DNA of 64,000 nucleotides from Sphingomonadaceae bacterium (lineage in GTDB: Bacteria; Pseudomonadota; Alphaproteobacteria; Sphingomonadales; Sphingomonadaceae): contig JADZEQ010000001.1 of assembly GCA_020850455.1 (NCBI GenBank), positions 310,001-374,000 on the forward strand. Direction: 5' to 3'. Shown here in pieces: positions 48,938-58,924 of this stretch. Every line of letters starts with the position of its first letter. Position 1 is the first letter of the stretch. The notes under the pieces are model-generated. The model was not told the origin of the DNA and ran no database searches. It saw only the letters and a program-made list of their open reading frames with translations. The translations under genes and the position numbers were made by a program.

Positions 48938-49666
48938 TTGACCCTGATATTTCATGCCAGCGATTTGCATTTTGGTGCGGAGGATAGCGCGGCGCTCCAT
49001 TGGTTTGCCGCACGTGTCGCCGCCGAACGGCCCGATGCCGTCGTCATCACCGGTGATTTGACGATGCGCGCGCGCCCGCGCGAATTTGACGCGGCGCTGC
49101 GTTGGATGGCGGCGCTCGACACCCCAATTCATGTCGAAATGGGCAATCATGACATGCCCTATTTCAATCCGGTCGAACGGATGTTGCGCCCTTACCAGCG
49201 CTATCAGCGCATGGCAGCAACATTGGACAGGCCCATGACGCTGACCGATACGGCGGTCATCGGTTTGCGCACCACCAGTCGCGCGCAATGGCGGCTGAAC
49301 TGGTCCAAAGGGGTTGTGCGGCAAAGCGCACTGCGCCACACGCTCCATGCGCTGGACGCCGCACAAGACTGCCCGCTGCGGCTGGTGGCGGCGCACCATC
49401 CATTGGTCGAAACGGGGACGCGCGGTACCGCGCTGACCCATGGTGGAAACCATGCGCTGACCGCGCTGGCAAATGCAGGCGCGCGCGCAGTCCTGTCGGG
49501 GCATGTGCACGACCCCTTTGACCTGATGCACCAGACCCGCCACGGCCCCATCCGCATGATCGGTGCGGGCACATTGTCCGAACGACTGCGCTCCACCGCG
49601 CCCAGTTTCAACCGCCTGACGATTGCGGGGGGGGACATTGGACTTGCGATTATCGCGATGGGTTGA
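48938..49666 (+). CDS. Calcineurin-like metallophosphoesterase
   Basis: The 242-residue protein has the full metal-ligand set: SDLHFG (residues 8-13), ITGDLT, GNHD, a histidine in AAHHPLV, and SGHVHDP. The family covers cyclic-nucleotide and other phosphodiesterases; the substrate is not shown. The start is TTG at 48938: AGAGGA lies 8 bases upstream and no in-frame ATG gives the conserved first strand. It is followed by the DUF7064-like gene after 75 bases. Confidence 0.9.
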   Translation: MTLIFHASDLHFGAEDSAALHWFAARVAAERPDAVVITGDLTMRARPREFDAALRWMAALDTPIHVEMGNHDMPYFNPVERMLRPYQRYQRMAATLDRPMTLTDTAVIGLRTTSRAQWRLNWSKGVVRQSALRHTLHALDAAQDCPLRLVAAHHPLVETGTRGTALTHGGNHALTALANAGARAVLSGHVHDPFDLMHQTRHGPIRMIGAGTLSERLRSTAPSFNRLTIAGGDIGLAIIAMG

Positions 49667-49741
49667 CCACATTCATCGCTTGCCAAGCCGTGTCGGTCCG
49701 ATAGGTTGCCAAATAGAACTTATCCGCAAGGGGACGGCAAG

Positions 49742-50830
49742 ATGTTGAGCGCGGGCGATGATTTTCCCATTCACCAAAGCGCGGAACCGGTCGCGCTGGT
49801 TACGGATCGCAATTTCTACGACCGCTTTTTCTTCAATGGTTACAGCAATGACGGCAGCCTATTTTTTGCGGCGGCCATGGGGGTTTACCCGGCGCTCGAC
49901 ATAATCGACGCGGCCTTTTGCGTCACGCTAAACGGGGTGCAACATGTGCTGCGCGCATCCGCCCCGATGGAGGGTGAGCGTATGCGCATGGCGGTCGGAC
50001 CGATTGCCATTGTCATCGACCAGCCCCTGCAGGCGGTGACCATCCACATCGCGGATAATGAGGGGCGACTGCGCGGGGCCATCCAGTTCAATGGGCGACA
50101 TTTTCCTATAGAGGAACCGCGCTTTACCCGGCGCGTCGGCACGCGATTATTCATGGATTATACGCGCATGACGCAAAATGGCCGCTGGACAGGCTGGATA
50201 GAGGTGGATGGCGAACGGATCATCGTCGATGATTTGGTCGGCACGCGCGATCGTAGCTGGGGGGTGCGCCCGGTCGGCAACAGCGACAGCCAGCCCGCCG
50301 CCATGGCCCCGCAATTTTTCTGGACATGGACGCCGTGCAACTTCGGTGATTTGTCGCTCTATTTCCACAGCAATGACGATGGCGATGGCCGACCGTGGAA
50401 CCGCCGCGCGGTGCTGGCGCGGGACGGGGCAAGCGACTGTATCGAATATGACGCGCCGCAATTTCGTATCGACTGGCAGGCAGGAACACGCCGGGTGCGC
50501 CAGATGATCGTCGATCTCGATGGCGACACACGGCTGACGCTGACCCCACGCGGGGTGCCGCAATCGCATTTCTATATGTCCGGCCTTGGATATACCCACC
50601 CCCAATGGGGCCACGGCATGGCGCATGGTGCGGGCGAACTGGCGCATGATGGCATTGCCATTGGCGCGATTGATGATGGTGATTTTGCCCACCGCCATAT
50701 TCAGGCGCTGGCAGATGCGACGCTGGTGATCGGCGGGGTGGAGCATCAAGGCGTTGGCGTTGTCGAACAAATGTTTATCGGCCCGCACAGCGCCAGCGGC
50801 CTCACCGGCATTTATGATCCCGCAGCATGA
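49742..50830 (+). CDS. DUF7064/DUF7065-like hypothetical protein (AttH/lipocalin-like fold)
   Basis: The 362-residue protein is predicted all-beta, with segments such as NGYSNDGSLFFAAAMGVYPALDIIDAAFCVTLNGV, DDLVGTRDRSWGVRP and APQFFWTWTPCNF. The RDRSWGVR pattern is typical of AttH-like/hydroxyneurosporene-synthase-like domains. No catalytic role is established. ATG 49742 follows AGGGGACGGCAAG; an upstream ATG at 49706 is poorly supported. Its stop overlaps the next gene (ATGA), so the pair is coupled. Confidence 0.75.
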   Translation: MLSAGDDFPIHQSAEPVALVTDRNFYDRFFFNGYSNDGSLFFAAAMGVYPALDIIDAAFCVTLNGVQHVLRASAPMEGERMRMAVGPIAIVIDQPLQAVTIHIADNEGRLRGAIQFNGRHFPIEEPRFTRRVGTRLFMDYTRMTQNGRWTGWIEVDGERIIVDDLVGTRDRSWGVRPVGNSDSQPAAMAPQFFWTWTPCNFGDLSLYFHSNDDGDGRPWNRRAVLARDGASDCIEYDAPQFRIDWQAGTRRVRQMIVDLDGDTRLTLTPRGVPQSHFYMSGLGYTHPQWGHGMAHGAGELAHDGIAIGAIDDGDFAHRHIQALADATLVIGGVEHQGVGVVEQMFIGPHSASGLTGIYDPAA

Positions 50831-51879
50831 CATATGATTTTCCCACCCGACCGGCGCAAATGTCCGTCGAATGGCTGGCTGATATATTGGGCGCGCACAG
50901 CGGTGATTTGCGCGGGGTGAGCGCCGCCAAAGTCGGCACCGGTCAAATGTGCGATTCCTTTCGCCTGACGCTCGATTGGGAAGACAAGGCGGCTGCCACC
51001 CTGCCCCGCACGATCATCGCCAAATGCCCCAGCCATGACCCGGCAAGCCGCGCGATTGCAGCGGCGGTCAATGCCTATGGGCTGGAGGTGAATTTTTATC
51101 GCGAACTGGCAACGCATATCGCGGTGCCCGCGCCCCAATGTCATTTTGCAGCCATGGCGGACGATGGGCAGGATTTTCTGTTGCTGCTGGCGGACTTGGC
51201 GCCCGCGCGCGCGGGTGACCAATTGGCGGGCGGCGATATGGCAATGCTGCAGGCGGCGATCGCGGCTGCCGCGCCGCTCCATGCCGCTTATTGGGGCGAT
51301 GGCAGGTTGGCGGATATGGCTTGGCTCACGCGTGACAATCGCGGCCTGCTCCGCCAGCATTTTCCGCCGATGTTTGCCGCCTTTCGCGAACGTTATGCTG
51401 ACCGGCTCGATGGCCCATGCCTCAGCGTCGGGGCGGCACTGGTCGAACAGCTCGACGCCTATCTGGCGCGCGAACCGGCGGTGCCTACGCTGGTGCATGG
51501 CGATTTGCGTATCGACAATATCCTCTTCAGCCCGGACCAGAGCCGATGTTGGTTGGTCGATTGGCAAACGCTCAATATCGGCAGCGCGGCGGCCGACATC
51601 GCCTATTTAATCGGCACGTCCCAGCCGCAATATGATCCGGCGGCCGAACGCGCACTGTTCAACCAATGGCTGGCGGCACTGCGCGCGCACGCTGTCACGC
51701 CCGATGCCGAGCAACTGTGGCGCGAATATAGGGTCGGCGCGCTGTCGGGTTATTTTATGGCGGTTTTCGCATCGATGAGTGTGGAGCGTACCGAACGCGG
51801 CGATGCGATGTTCGCGGTGATGGCGGAGCGTCCGGCACGCCAGGTGCTGGCGCTCCATAGTCTGGATTTATTGCAATAA
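50827..51879 (+). CDS. Aminoglycoside-phosphotransferase-fold kinase
   Basis: The 350-residue protein has the APH/choline-kinase fold: SFRLTLDW and TIIAKCP (N-lobe lysine), LHAAYWGD, and the C-lobe catalytic loop VHGDLRIDNILF with LVDWQT for metal binding. Related proteins phosphorylate small alcohols or fatty/steroid substrates. Position after a DUF7064-like gene, with a 4-base overlap, suggests a joint function. A bidirectional terminator follows at 51878-51916. Confidence 0.85.
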   Translation: MTYDFPTRPAQMSVEWLADILGAHSGDLRGVSAAKVGTGQMCDSFRLTLDWEDKAAATLPRTIIAKCPSHDPASRAIAAAVNAYGLEVNFYRELATHIAVPAPQCHFAAMADDGQDFLLLLADLAPARAGDQLAGGDMAMLQAAIAAAAPLHAAYWGDGRLADMAWLTRDNRGLLRQHFPPMFAAFRERYADRLDGPCLSVGAALVEQLDAYLAREPAVPTLVHGDLRIDNILFSPDQSRCWLVDWQTLNIGSAAADIAYLIGTSQPQYDPAAERALFNQWLAALRAHAVTPDAEQLWREYRVGALSGYFMAVFASMSVERTERGDAMFAVMAERPARQVLALHSLDLLQ

Positions 51880-51916
51880 AGGGGGCGACCCCGCGTGTCG
51901 GAGCAGCCCCCTTTTT
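51878..51916. terminator. Bidirectional terminator between the kinase and autotransporter genes
   Basis: AAAGGGGGC (51878-51886) and GCCCCCTTT (51906-51914) pair, with a T-run after the right arm and an A-run before the left. The loop is 19 bases with a small inner stem. It serves both convergent genes. Confidence 0.85.
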
Positions 51917-51934
51917 CAGCCAATTGGTTGGCGA

Positions 51935-54900
51935 TTAGAAACGCCAGCTAATCGTCCCGCGAACCGATGTCGCGCGCAAATCCGAACGCGAAATCGTCGT
52001 TTCCCCGGTGATGGAGGCTTGCAAATTGCCGGTGCCAATCATCAGACCGCCGGAGACTTCGGCCCAATTTTCATCGGTACCTGCCAGCGCAAAGCTGGCG
52101 AGCGGGCCGATGCCGCCACGGAAATTGGCCCCAACGCTGCCCGCCCGGTCAGAGAATTCATGCACCAGATTGGCGGTGACGAACGGGCGAACCCCACCCG
52201 ATTTCAGACCAGCGGTAAAGCCGGCCCGTGCCTGCAGGCTGTCAACGCTGCCCAGATCATATTGCAGAGCCGGGCCATTGCCGCTTTCCGCCGTCGGCGT
52301 GAAACCAAGGCTATTATAACGGATGGAGGCACGCGGCGTCACCGCCACATGGTCATTGCCCGCTTCAAACGACAGCCCCAGTTCGGAGGTGAAGTTGAGC
52401 ACGCTGTCCTGCGCCCGCAGCGTAAAGGTCGACAGCCCCACCGGCACGATGCGCGTCGTCGTCGTGCGATATTGGCCAGCACTGATCTGCCCATCGAGCG
52501 TCACGCCGCCGCCAAGGCCGGTTGCGCCATAGAGCGTCCCCTGCACCAAGCGGCCACCGGCGGTGGCAAGGCTCGCCACCGAACGACCATCCAGATCGAC
52601 ATAGCCCATCGACAGGCCGAGGAAGCTGTCATCGCCGAGCGATTTTTCGATACCCGCCGTCAGGTAAAAGCCGTCGAAATGGCTGCGTCCGGTCGGCGTA
52701 GCGGTGGGGAGGCCGGTGCCCCGCCCATCGACATAGCCGCCGGCGAGATAGATGCTCATATCCTCGGCAATCGCGCCTTCGGACATGCGCATGCCATTGC
52801 CCGCATCACTCGCGGTCGCGGCCAGCATCGGCGTCGATATGGCGAGTGATGCCAGTTGCAACGGCTGGCCATAGCTGGCGATCCGCCCGCCGCCGCGCGT
52901 ACCATTGGCATTGGCGATACGCTGACGAATGAAGGCGGACAGGACATCGCTCGACGCCCGGCCCAAATCACCTTCGAGCGGGATGTTGTGCGGGGCCAGC
53001 GCCTCCAGATTTGCGCGAATGGCCGGTGCGCTCAGCATGTCGAGATCGCCAAAAACATCCGCCAGTTCGGCATAATTGCTGCGGTTCTGGTCGAGCAACT
53101 GGGCATAGGCCTGTTGAATCGGCGAACCAGTGTTAATCACGCTGGCGTAGGTGGCAGCGGCAATCCGCACCGTCACCGCATTGGCCGTATAGGTCACGAC
53201 TGGCGACAGGATCGCCGAAAATGCGGTGGTGGTAAAGGTGCCGGTGCGCCCGCCCGCCGCCGTCAAAATCGTGAAGCTGTCGTTGAAGGTTGGGCGATAG
53301 CCCGCCACCGGCTGAAAGGTCAGGCCACCGCCCAAGCTTGCAGCACCCGTGCTTGCGCCATTGGCGACCACCGCCAGTCGGTCCGACGTGCCGTTGGGAC
53401 CGATGTTGATGAACAGCCCGCTGGCCGAGGAGAGGACAAGGTCGCCGCCAATCGTCAGCGTGCCAATGGTCGTCGTCGTCCCCGGTGCAATCTGGCCGGT
53501 GATGCTGGTGAGGAAGGGCGCGTTGATCCGCCCCGTGCCCATCAGTCCACCGCCCATCAGGCTATAATCGCCGACGCTGTTCAGCGTGCCGTTGACGGTG
53601 ACAAAACCGGCAAGCTGCGTCGTGTTGATCAGGGTGGAGAGCGAAGCGCCAGTGTCGATGACCAGCCGTGCGCCACCGGTACCGACGGTCAGCCGGTCGA
53701 TGGTGATGTCCGCACCCGACAACGTTGTTGTCCCCGTCGCCGCCAGCGTCACGTCGAAATAACGGCCCTGAATGCTCGCCAGACGATCAGGGTCGGCATT
53801 ATTGGGGACAAAGCCCGATGCGCCGGGCAGCCCATTGGCCAAGGTTGCGACAGGCAGCGCCATTTGTACCTGCCCACCCGCTTGCGATTCGCGCACCGCA
53901 CCAGTTGCTGAGACAAATCCGTTGCCATTGCTCGCAATCGCCATTTCGGCGGGCTGGCTGGTTGCGGTACCAATCGGGTTGCCGTTGGAAATGACATTGC
54001 CGCTGGCGAGGTCGAGGCAGTCGCTCGACGATGTGGTCTGGAAACAGGCCTGACCAAAATCGCCGCTAGTGCCATTTTTCTGCTCACCCGGATCGGTCGG
54101 GATACCGTTGACCGCATTGCCGCCCGACAGAATATAATAAGACGGGTCGAGCGTCGTCACCCAATGCGTCGGGTCGGTCCATTGCCCGTCCCCTGCGGTG
54201 GCGGACACATAATGATAGGGGTTGTTCGCGGCGATCCAGTCCCAATAGAGATAGAGCGGCTGATAAAAGCTGACCGTGCCATAGCTGTTCGCCGGTTGCC
54301 CGCCAAAGAAGCGCGTATAACCGCCCGACAGCACGCCAATGACGAATTGGCGCGAAAAATTCTGGAGGATGAGCGGCCCGCCCGAATCCCCGCTAGCCGT
54401 AATACCTTCGGTCGGTGTCCCGTCACCGCGCACGCGCGCATTGTCGCGGAATGCGTTGAAATCAAAGGGGCTGGCGCCGCCAAAGCCACGCAACGGGTCA
54501 TCGAAATCGAGGAAATAGAGATTCTGCGTCAGCGTCGGGTCAGAGGGGCTGCCGAACAAAAAGCTTTCAAAGGTGACGAGGTCGGTCAGCGCACCGACCA
54601 CATTTTCCGCCGCCCGACGACGAAAATCGATGCCGCCCGTGCCGGCCGAACCGGTGCCGTTGCGGCCATAGCCGGCGATGCCGACATTATAGCCGGTGCC
54701 CGCCGCGCCGATCGCCCCGGGGTCGGGGAGCGGCGAAAAGAGCAATGCCCAGGTCGGGATATTGGCGGCTGGCGTATCAAGTGTTGCCAGCGCGACGTCG
54801 CCATAGAGGAAACTGCGCGCCTCCGGCTCCAGCGAAAATTGATTATAGGCAACATAGTTGGCGTTATAAAATGCCTGCACCAAATTGGTCTGGTGGCCGC

Positions 54901-55456
54901 CGAACAGCCATTGCACCAATTCATCGACTTCGCCCGGCGCATTGGCGCGGGTATTGGTTTCAAAACCAAAGCCAATGGCGGTGCCGCCAGACGCCGAGCC
55001 ATAGGCATTTGCCGCACGCGAATTGACGCAGTGCGCCGCCAAAATGACGGTACGCGGGTTGATAAGGGTTGCGGTGCACAGGCCAACGCTGCCACCGCCA
55101 GCGTCGATCACCATCTGGCTGATGCCGGTGATGTTGACCGGGTCGCGCGCGGTGGTCGGCGTCTGTGGGTTGGCGATGGCAATTTGCGGTTCGGGGGTGA
55201 CCGCATCAACATGGCTGGTATCGGCCGGGCCGGTAACGCCGACATTCACCTGCGCTTCGGGCGCGATATAGGCGATATTGCCCACCTGCGGTGCTGGCGC
55301 GGCAATCGAAACAAGCCCAGATTGCGCGTCCGGGTTGGTGGTGCCGACAAAGCCGCCATCTTCGGCCCATGCAGGGCTGGCAACACAGACGCCCGCAAAA
55401 GCAACGGTGCCGAGCAGGAACGAACGGCGCAGCGGCCGAGAAACAATTTTTTGCAT
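51935..55456 (-). CDS. Autotransporter with a trypsin-like serine protease passenger domain
   Basis: The 1,173-residue protein has a signal peptide (RPLRRSFLLGTVAFAGVCVASPAWA), then a trypsin-like domain (about residues 85-410) with His in LAAHCVN near 142, Asp in GDVALATL near 220, and Ser in GDSGGP near 355. Beta-rich passenger repeats follow (LSGADITIDRLTVGTGGARL type), and a C-terminal beta-barrel of about 280 residues ends in ISWRF. The passenger would be secreted by the type V route. GGAGGATAT precedes the ATG at 55456. Confidence 0.93.
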   Translation of the reverse strand: MQKIVSRPLRRSFLLGTVAFAGVCVASPAWAEDGGFVGTTNPDAQSGLVSIAAPAPQVGNIAYIAPEAQVNVGVTGPADTSHVDAVTPEPQIAIANPQTPTTARDPVNITGISQMVIDAGGGSVGLCTATLINPRTVILAAHCVNSRAANAYGSASGGTAIGFGFETNTRANAPGEVDELVQWLFGGHQTNLVQAFYNANYVAYNQFSLEPEARSFLYGDVALATLDTPAANIPTWALLFSPLPDPGAIGAAGTGYNVGIAGYGRNGTGSAGTGGIDFRRRAAENVVGALTDLVTFESFLFGSPSDPTLTQNLYFLDFDDPLRGFGGASPFDFNAFRDNARVRGDGTPTEGITASGDSGGPLILQNFSRQFVIGVLSGGYTRFFGGQPANSYGTVSFYQPLYLYWDWIAANNPYHYVSATAGDGQWTDPTHWVTTLDPSYYILSGGNAVNGIPTDPGEQKNGTSGDFGQACFQTTSSSDCLDLASGNVISNGNPIGTATSQPAEMAIASNGNGFVSATGAVRESQAGGQVQMALPVATLANGLPGASGFVPNNADPDRLASIQGRYFDVTLAATGTTTLSGADITIDRLTVGTGGARLVIDTGASLSTLINTTQLAGFVTVNGTLNSVGDYSLMGGGLMGTGRINAPFLTSITGQIAPGTTTTIGTLTIGGDLVLSSASGLFINIGPNGTSDRLAVVANGASTGAASLGGGLTFQPVAGYRPTFNDSFTILTAAGGRTGTFTTTAFSAILSPVVTYTANAVTVRIAAATYASVINTGSPIQQAYAQLLDQNRSNYAELADVFGDLDMLSAPAIRANLEALAPHNIPLEGDLGRASSDVLSAFIRQRIANANGTRGGGRIASYGQPLQLASLAISTPMLAATASDAGNGMRMSEGAIAEDMSIYLAGGYVDGRGTGLPTATPTGRSHFDGFYLTAGIEKSLGDDSFLGLSMGYVDLDGRSVASLATAGGRLVQGTLYGATGLGGGVTLDGQISAGQYRTTTTRIVPVGLSTFTLRAQDSVLNFTSELGLSFEAGNDHVAVTPRASIRYNSLGFTPTAESGNGPALQYDLGSVDSLQARAGFTAGLKSGGVRPFVTANLVHEFSDRAGSVGANFRGGIGPLASFALAGTDENWAEVSGGLMIGTGNLQASITGETTISRSDLRATSVRGTISWRF

Positions 55457-55599
55457 ATATCCTCCCCAAGATACGGCGACCAGAAACCCAGAACAGCCAT
55501 GGGCAGGAAAGAATCGCCGCAAACAGGGGCGGAAAGTAAAAGCCAAGTTGACCAAGCGCAAATGGCAATATTGCAACACCAGACCATTGCACCAAATGC

Positions 55600-55628
55600 A
55601 AAAAGGGCGGCCCGATGGACCGCCCTTT
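55600..55628 (-). terminator. Terminator of the rplM-rpsI operon
   Basis: On the minus strand AAAGGGCGG pairs with CCGCCCTTT (9 base pairs), followed by TTTTT. It lies about 29 bases after the rpsI stop. Confidence 0.85.
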
Positions 55629-55656
55629 CGCAAATATATCGCAATCGAAACTGCGA

Positions 55657-56154
55657 TCAGCGCTTCGAGAATTGGAAGCTGCGGCGGGCCTTTGCCCGGC
55701 CATATTTCTTGCGTTCGACAACGCGGCTGTCGCGGGTCAGGAAACCCGCCGCCTTGACCGCGCTGCGCAGCGCCGGTTCATAACGGGTCAGCGCTTGGGC
55801 AATGCCGTGCTTGACCGCGCCAGCCTGCCCCGACAAGCCGCCGCCCTTTACAGTGGCGACGACATCATATTGCCCTTCACGGCCGGCAACCTGAAACGTC
55901 TGGTTGAGGATGAGGCGCAGCGTCGGGCGCGCGAAATAGACGCTCTGGTCGCGGCCGTTGACAGTCACCTTACCGCTGCCCGGTTTCAGCCAGACGCGCG
56001 CGATGGCGTTTTTGCGGCGACCGGTGGCATAGGCGCGGCCCTGCTTGTCGATCTGTTGTTCGCGCAGCGGCGTCGGCGCAACATTGGCGGCGGGGGCATC
56101 CCCACCAGCAGCGATTTCACCCAGATCGGCGAGTGTGTTGACGGTGTCGGACAT
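55657..56154 (-). CDS. rpsI: 30S ribosomal protein S9
   Basis: The 165-residue protein has a 36-residue acidic/Ala-rich N-terminal extension, common in alphaproteobacteria, then the S9 core: [39 protein letters not shown] and the terminal [17 protein letters not shown] that reaches into the decoding centre. The ATG at 56154 overlaps the rplM stop by one base (TAATG), ensuring coupling. Confidence 0.97.
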   Translation of the reverse strand: MSDTVNTLADLGEIAAGGDAPAANVAPTPLREQQIDKQGRAYATGRRKNAIARVWLKPGSGKVTVNGRDQSVYFARPTLRLILNQTFQVAGREGQYDVVATVKGGGLSGQAGAVKHGIAQALTRYEPALRSAVKAAGFLTRDSRVVERKKYGRAKARRSFQFSKR

Positions 56155-56633
56155 TATGCACCCACCTTATTCTTGCGGTTCATCGCCGCGACGTCGAGGA
56201 TTTCGGGGTTTTGCGCAGCATGCGGATGTTCGCTGCCCGCAAAAACGCGCAGGTTGCGCATCTGCTGACGACCCAGCGGCCCGCGCGGGATCATGCGTTC
56301 GACCGCCTTTTCCAATACGCGTTCGGGGAAACGGCCTTCGAGCACCTTGGCAGCGGTGATACCCTTGATCCCGCCCGCATAGCCGGTGTGCTTATAATAG
56401 GTTTTTTCCGCCAGCTTGTTGCCGGTGAAACGCACCTTGTCCGCATTGATGACGATGACATTGTCACCGCAATCGGCATGCGGGGTAAAGCTCGGCTTGG
56501 TTTTGCCGCGCAAGATATTGGCGATAATGGTGGCGACGCGCCCGACGACCAGACCGTCGGCGTCGATCAACACCCATTTCTTTTCCACGCTGGCGGCGTT
56601 GGCCGACCGCGTCACTTTGCTGAGCGCCTTCAC
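56154..56633 (-). CDS. rplM: 50S ribosomal protein L13
   Basis: The 159-residue protein has the L13 core: [49 protein letters not shown] and [16 protein letters not shown]. The start is GTG at 56633, since AAGGA lies about 7 bases upstream, and an in-frame ATG further up would add an unrelated extension. It is first in the rplM-rpsI operon. Confidence 0.97.
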   Translation of the reverse strand: MKALSKVTRSANAASVEKKWVLIDADGLVVGRVATIIANILRGKTKPSFTPHADCGDNVIVINADKVRFTGNKLAEKTYYKHTGYAGGIKGITAAKVLEGRFPERVLEKAVERMIPRGPLGRQQMRNLRVFAGSEHPHAAQNPEILDVAAMNRKNKVGA

Positions 56634-56697
56634 TGGGCATTCCTTTTTGCGATGAACCGCCCGTTGATCCGGGCGACGAAGCGCGCCCAATGACGAT

Positions 56698-56730
56698 AAA
56701 GCCGCGCAAAGTCAAGCAATGCGCGGCTTT
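56698..56730 (-). terminator. Terminator of the TonB-dependent receptor gene
   Basis: AAAGCCGCGCA (56698-56708) and TGCGCGGCTTT (56720-56730) form an 11-base-pair stem about 35 bases after the receptor stop. The flanking T-run is short. Confidence 0.7.
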
Positions 56731-56765
56731 GTAAACGGGTATTATGATACCTTTATATTTTGACC

Positions 56766-58877
56766 CTAACCGCCAAAGCTGTGACGGAGCGTCAGGAAGG
56801 TCGAAATATGGGTATTGCGTTCGCGCAATTCGGTGGCAACCGGGGTCGGGTTGCTGCGGTCGGGCGCGTAAAAAGTGCGCAGTCGGGTCTGCGGCACATC
56901 ATTGATGTTCTGAACTTCGAGCCGCAAGGTGGTGCGCGGTGTGAAGCGCGCTTCGGCAAAGATATTTAGTTCGGGATAACGCGGGCGTCCTGCGTCAATT
57001 TCACTACGCCGGAACACGGCGTTGCGTTGATGAAGGTGAAGGTCGACCCCCCATGCAAAACTGCGCAAATCATGGCGCAGGCCAAATTCCATGTTCCAGT
57101 TGTTGGAAAAGGAAAAGCGCCGCCCCTGCCCCGTATAAGGGTCGCGAACATTGGTGTCGCTAACCTCTCCATTAAAGGTGAAACGCACCCCATCAAGGCC
57201 AAGACGCGCCAGCGGAAGATCAAGATTGGTCGATAGGGTTAGGGAGGTGCCGCGCCCCAAATTACCCGGTGCATCCCCGCCGGACAGCAGCGGCACCCGA
57301 TCCTGCAACAACGAGATGCGGTCATAAGCCAGACCAAATTGCACCCGTCCATCACCCAAAATCGGCCGTTCAATGGTCAGACGATATTCCCACGCCCGCT
57401 GCGGCAACAGGTCCGCATTACCGCCATCGACCCGGTCATTGCCAATATCTGCCGCGCCAACAAAGTCATCGAAATTGAGTTGGGCGACGGTGCGCGTCAA
57501 AATATTCTGGATGCGCCAGCCACCCCCCACGCGCCAATCGAGCGCGATGCGCGGTTTCAAAAAGCGCAGGCTGCGTTCTGCATCAGCATCGCCCGTCACG
57601 GTAAGGCGAGAAAATTCGGCATTTAGGCCAAGGTCGAGCCGCAGGTTATCGGCAATCGCACGCCCACCATTCACGAATATTTCGCCGCGATATTCGCTGA
57701 CCACGGCGCTATCAATGTCGAGCGGCACCGAAACCAAGCTGCCATTGGGCAATATGTTGAAAAAGGCGACATCGCTGTCGAGCCGATTAAATGCACCCTC
57801 CGCGCCCAATTCGACGCTCCAGCCACCCAGATTGCCGTGACTCCAGCTAAGGCGCGCCACCGCTTCATCGGTACGATTGGCAACATTTTGCAAAAAGCCG
57901 CCTTGCGACACGCCGGCAACAAAGGCCGTGCTGTCGGTATTCTGTCTATAATTGCTGGTACGATACAGGCCGACCAGCTTGATCCCGCCGCCGCCCAGCG
58001 GCCGCGTCACATCACCCCCGACTTCCCAAATATTGTTCTGCACCCGGTCGTTGAACGGCACCGACCGGGCATTGCCCAAAGCGTCGCGCACCGCGCTTGA
58101 CTGGATCAGCGAAAATTCATTGCGTTCGTGGCGCAAATTGAGGTGCGCGCTGCGATTTTCACCACCATCAAATGCCCAATTGAACGTCGCGAATAATTCC
58201 TCATCATGAATGTCATTCACCTTGCGGCGGAACTCCACCAAATCGCCGCTCGGCAGCGCCCGGACAGTATCGGTCCCTTCTTCCAGAAAGTCGGCATTTT
58301 CATAGCCAATGGACGCACCAAAGGTAGAGCGCCCGCGTTGAAGGATCAGCGATACATTGCCGTCGGGGACGAGCGAGGCGTCATAATTGCGGTCGATGCC
58401 CAATGTCAGCGTACCCGATAGCCCGCCAGCGTCATTCATGATGATATTGGCGACGCGTGGGCGCCCCGCATATTCAGCGCTAAACAATTCACCCGACGCC
58501 ACTTCTATGCGCTGCACACGCGATGCCGGGATGCGCGACAATATGGTTTGCAGCGAATCCGATTTGGACGAAGGGCGCGCGCCGTTAATGACGACATTGC
58601 CCGCAGCGCCGCCAAAGCCGCGCACTTCATTGTCACCGCCGTCGAGTGCAAAGCCCGGTATCCGCTGCACCATGTCGAGCGCGGTGCCCGGCGCATATTG
58701 GGTGAAATAGGCCGCCTGATATATCTGGCGACCATCGGCACCGGTGCTATTGTTCGCCGTGTCGCTGGCGGTGCTGTTGGCGGGCGGCCCATTGTCCTGC
58801 GCAGCGGCGGGGTCGCACCACGCCATCATCGCCAACATGCCCAAGGTTAGTCGTCCTGCTGCTTCTCGCGTCAACAT
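56766..58877 (-). CDS. TonB-dependent outer-membrane receptor
   Basis: The 703-residue protein has a signal peptide (REAAGRLTLGMLAMMAWCDPAAAQ), a plug domain (about 55-170) with DMVQRIPGFALDGGDNEVRGFGG and RPSSKSDSLQTIL, and a 22-strand-type barrel ending in FLTLRHSFGG. It should take up a large substrate using TonB energy; the ligand is not shown. An ATG at 58877 is placed 7 bases after AGGAG, while 58883 would be too close. Two operator-like dyads lie directly upstream. Confidence 0.92.
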   Translation of the reverse strand: MLTREAAGRLTLGMLAMMAWCDPAAAQDNGPPANSTASDTANNSTGADGRQIYQAAYFTQYAPGTALDMVQRIPGFALDGGDNEVRGFGGAAGNVVINGARPSSKSDSLQTILSRIPASRVQRIEVASGELFSAEYAGRPRVANIIMNDAGGLSGTLTLGIDRNYDASLVPDGNVSLILQRGRSTFGASIGYENADFLEEGTDTVRALPSGDLVEFRRKVNDIHDEELFATFNWAFDGGENRSAHLNLRHERNEFSLIQSSAVRDALGNARSVPFNDRVQNNIWEVGGDVTRPLGGGGIKLVGLYRTSNYRQNTDSTAFVAGVSQGGFLQNVANRTDEAVARLSWSHGNLGGWSVELGAEGAFNRLDSDVAFFNILPNGSLVSVPLDIDSAVVSEYRGEIFVNGGRAIADNLRLDLGLNAEFSRLTVTGDADAERSLRFLKPRIALDWRVGGGWRIQNILTRTVAQLNFDDFVGAADIGNDRVDGGNADLLPQRAWEYRLTIERPILGDGRVQFGLAYDRISLLQDRVPLLSGGDAPGNLGRGTSLTLSTNLDLPLARLGLDGVRFTFNGEVSDTNVRDPYTGQGRRFSFSNNWNMEFGLRHDLRSFAWGVDLHLHQRNAVFRRSEIDAGRPRYPELNIFAEARFTPRTTLRLEVQNINDVPQTRLRTFYAPDRSNPTPVATELRERNTHISTFLTLRHSFGG

Positions 58878-58896
58878 TGCCATGCTCCTCAATATC

Positions 58897-58924
58897 TACT
58901 CTTGTAGTTTTGTTTACAGCTGTA
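58897..58924. promoter_or_regulatory. Tandem TACAnnTGTA-type operators before the TonB-dependent receptor
   Basis: Two dyads lie 18 bases apart centre to centre: TACTCTTGTA (58897-58906) and TACAGCTGTA (58915-58924). The second is a perfect palindrome and matches the TACAnnTGTA core of BlaI/MecI/CopY-family operators. The first overlaps the receptor promoter's -10. No regulator of that family is in the window. Confidence 0.55.

Noticed and set aside
54164..55783. Plus-strand frame of 539 residues opposite the autotransporter
   Set aside because: The minus frame has a signal peptide, a catalytic triad and a barrel; the plus frame does not.
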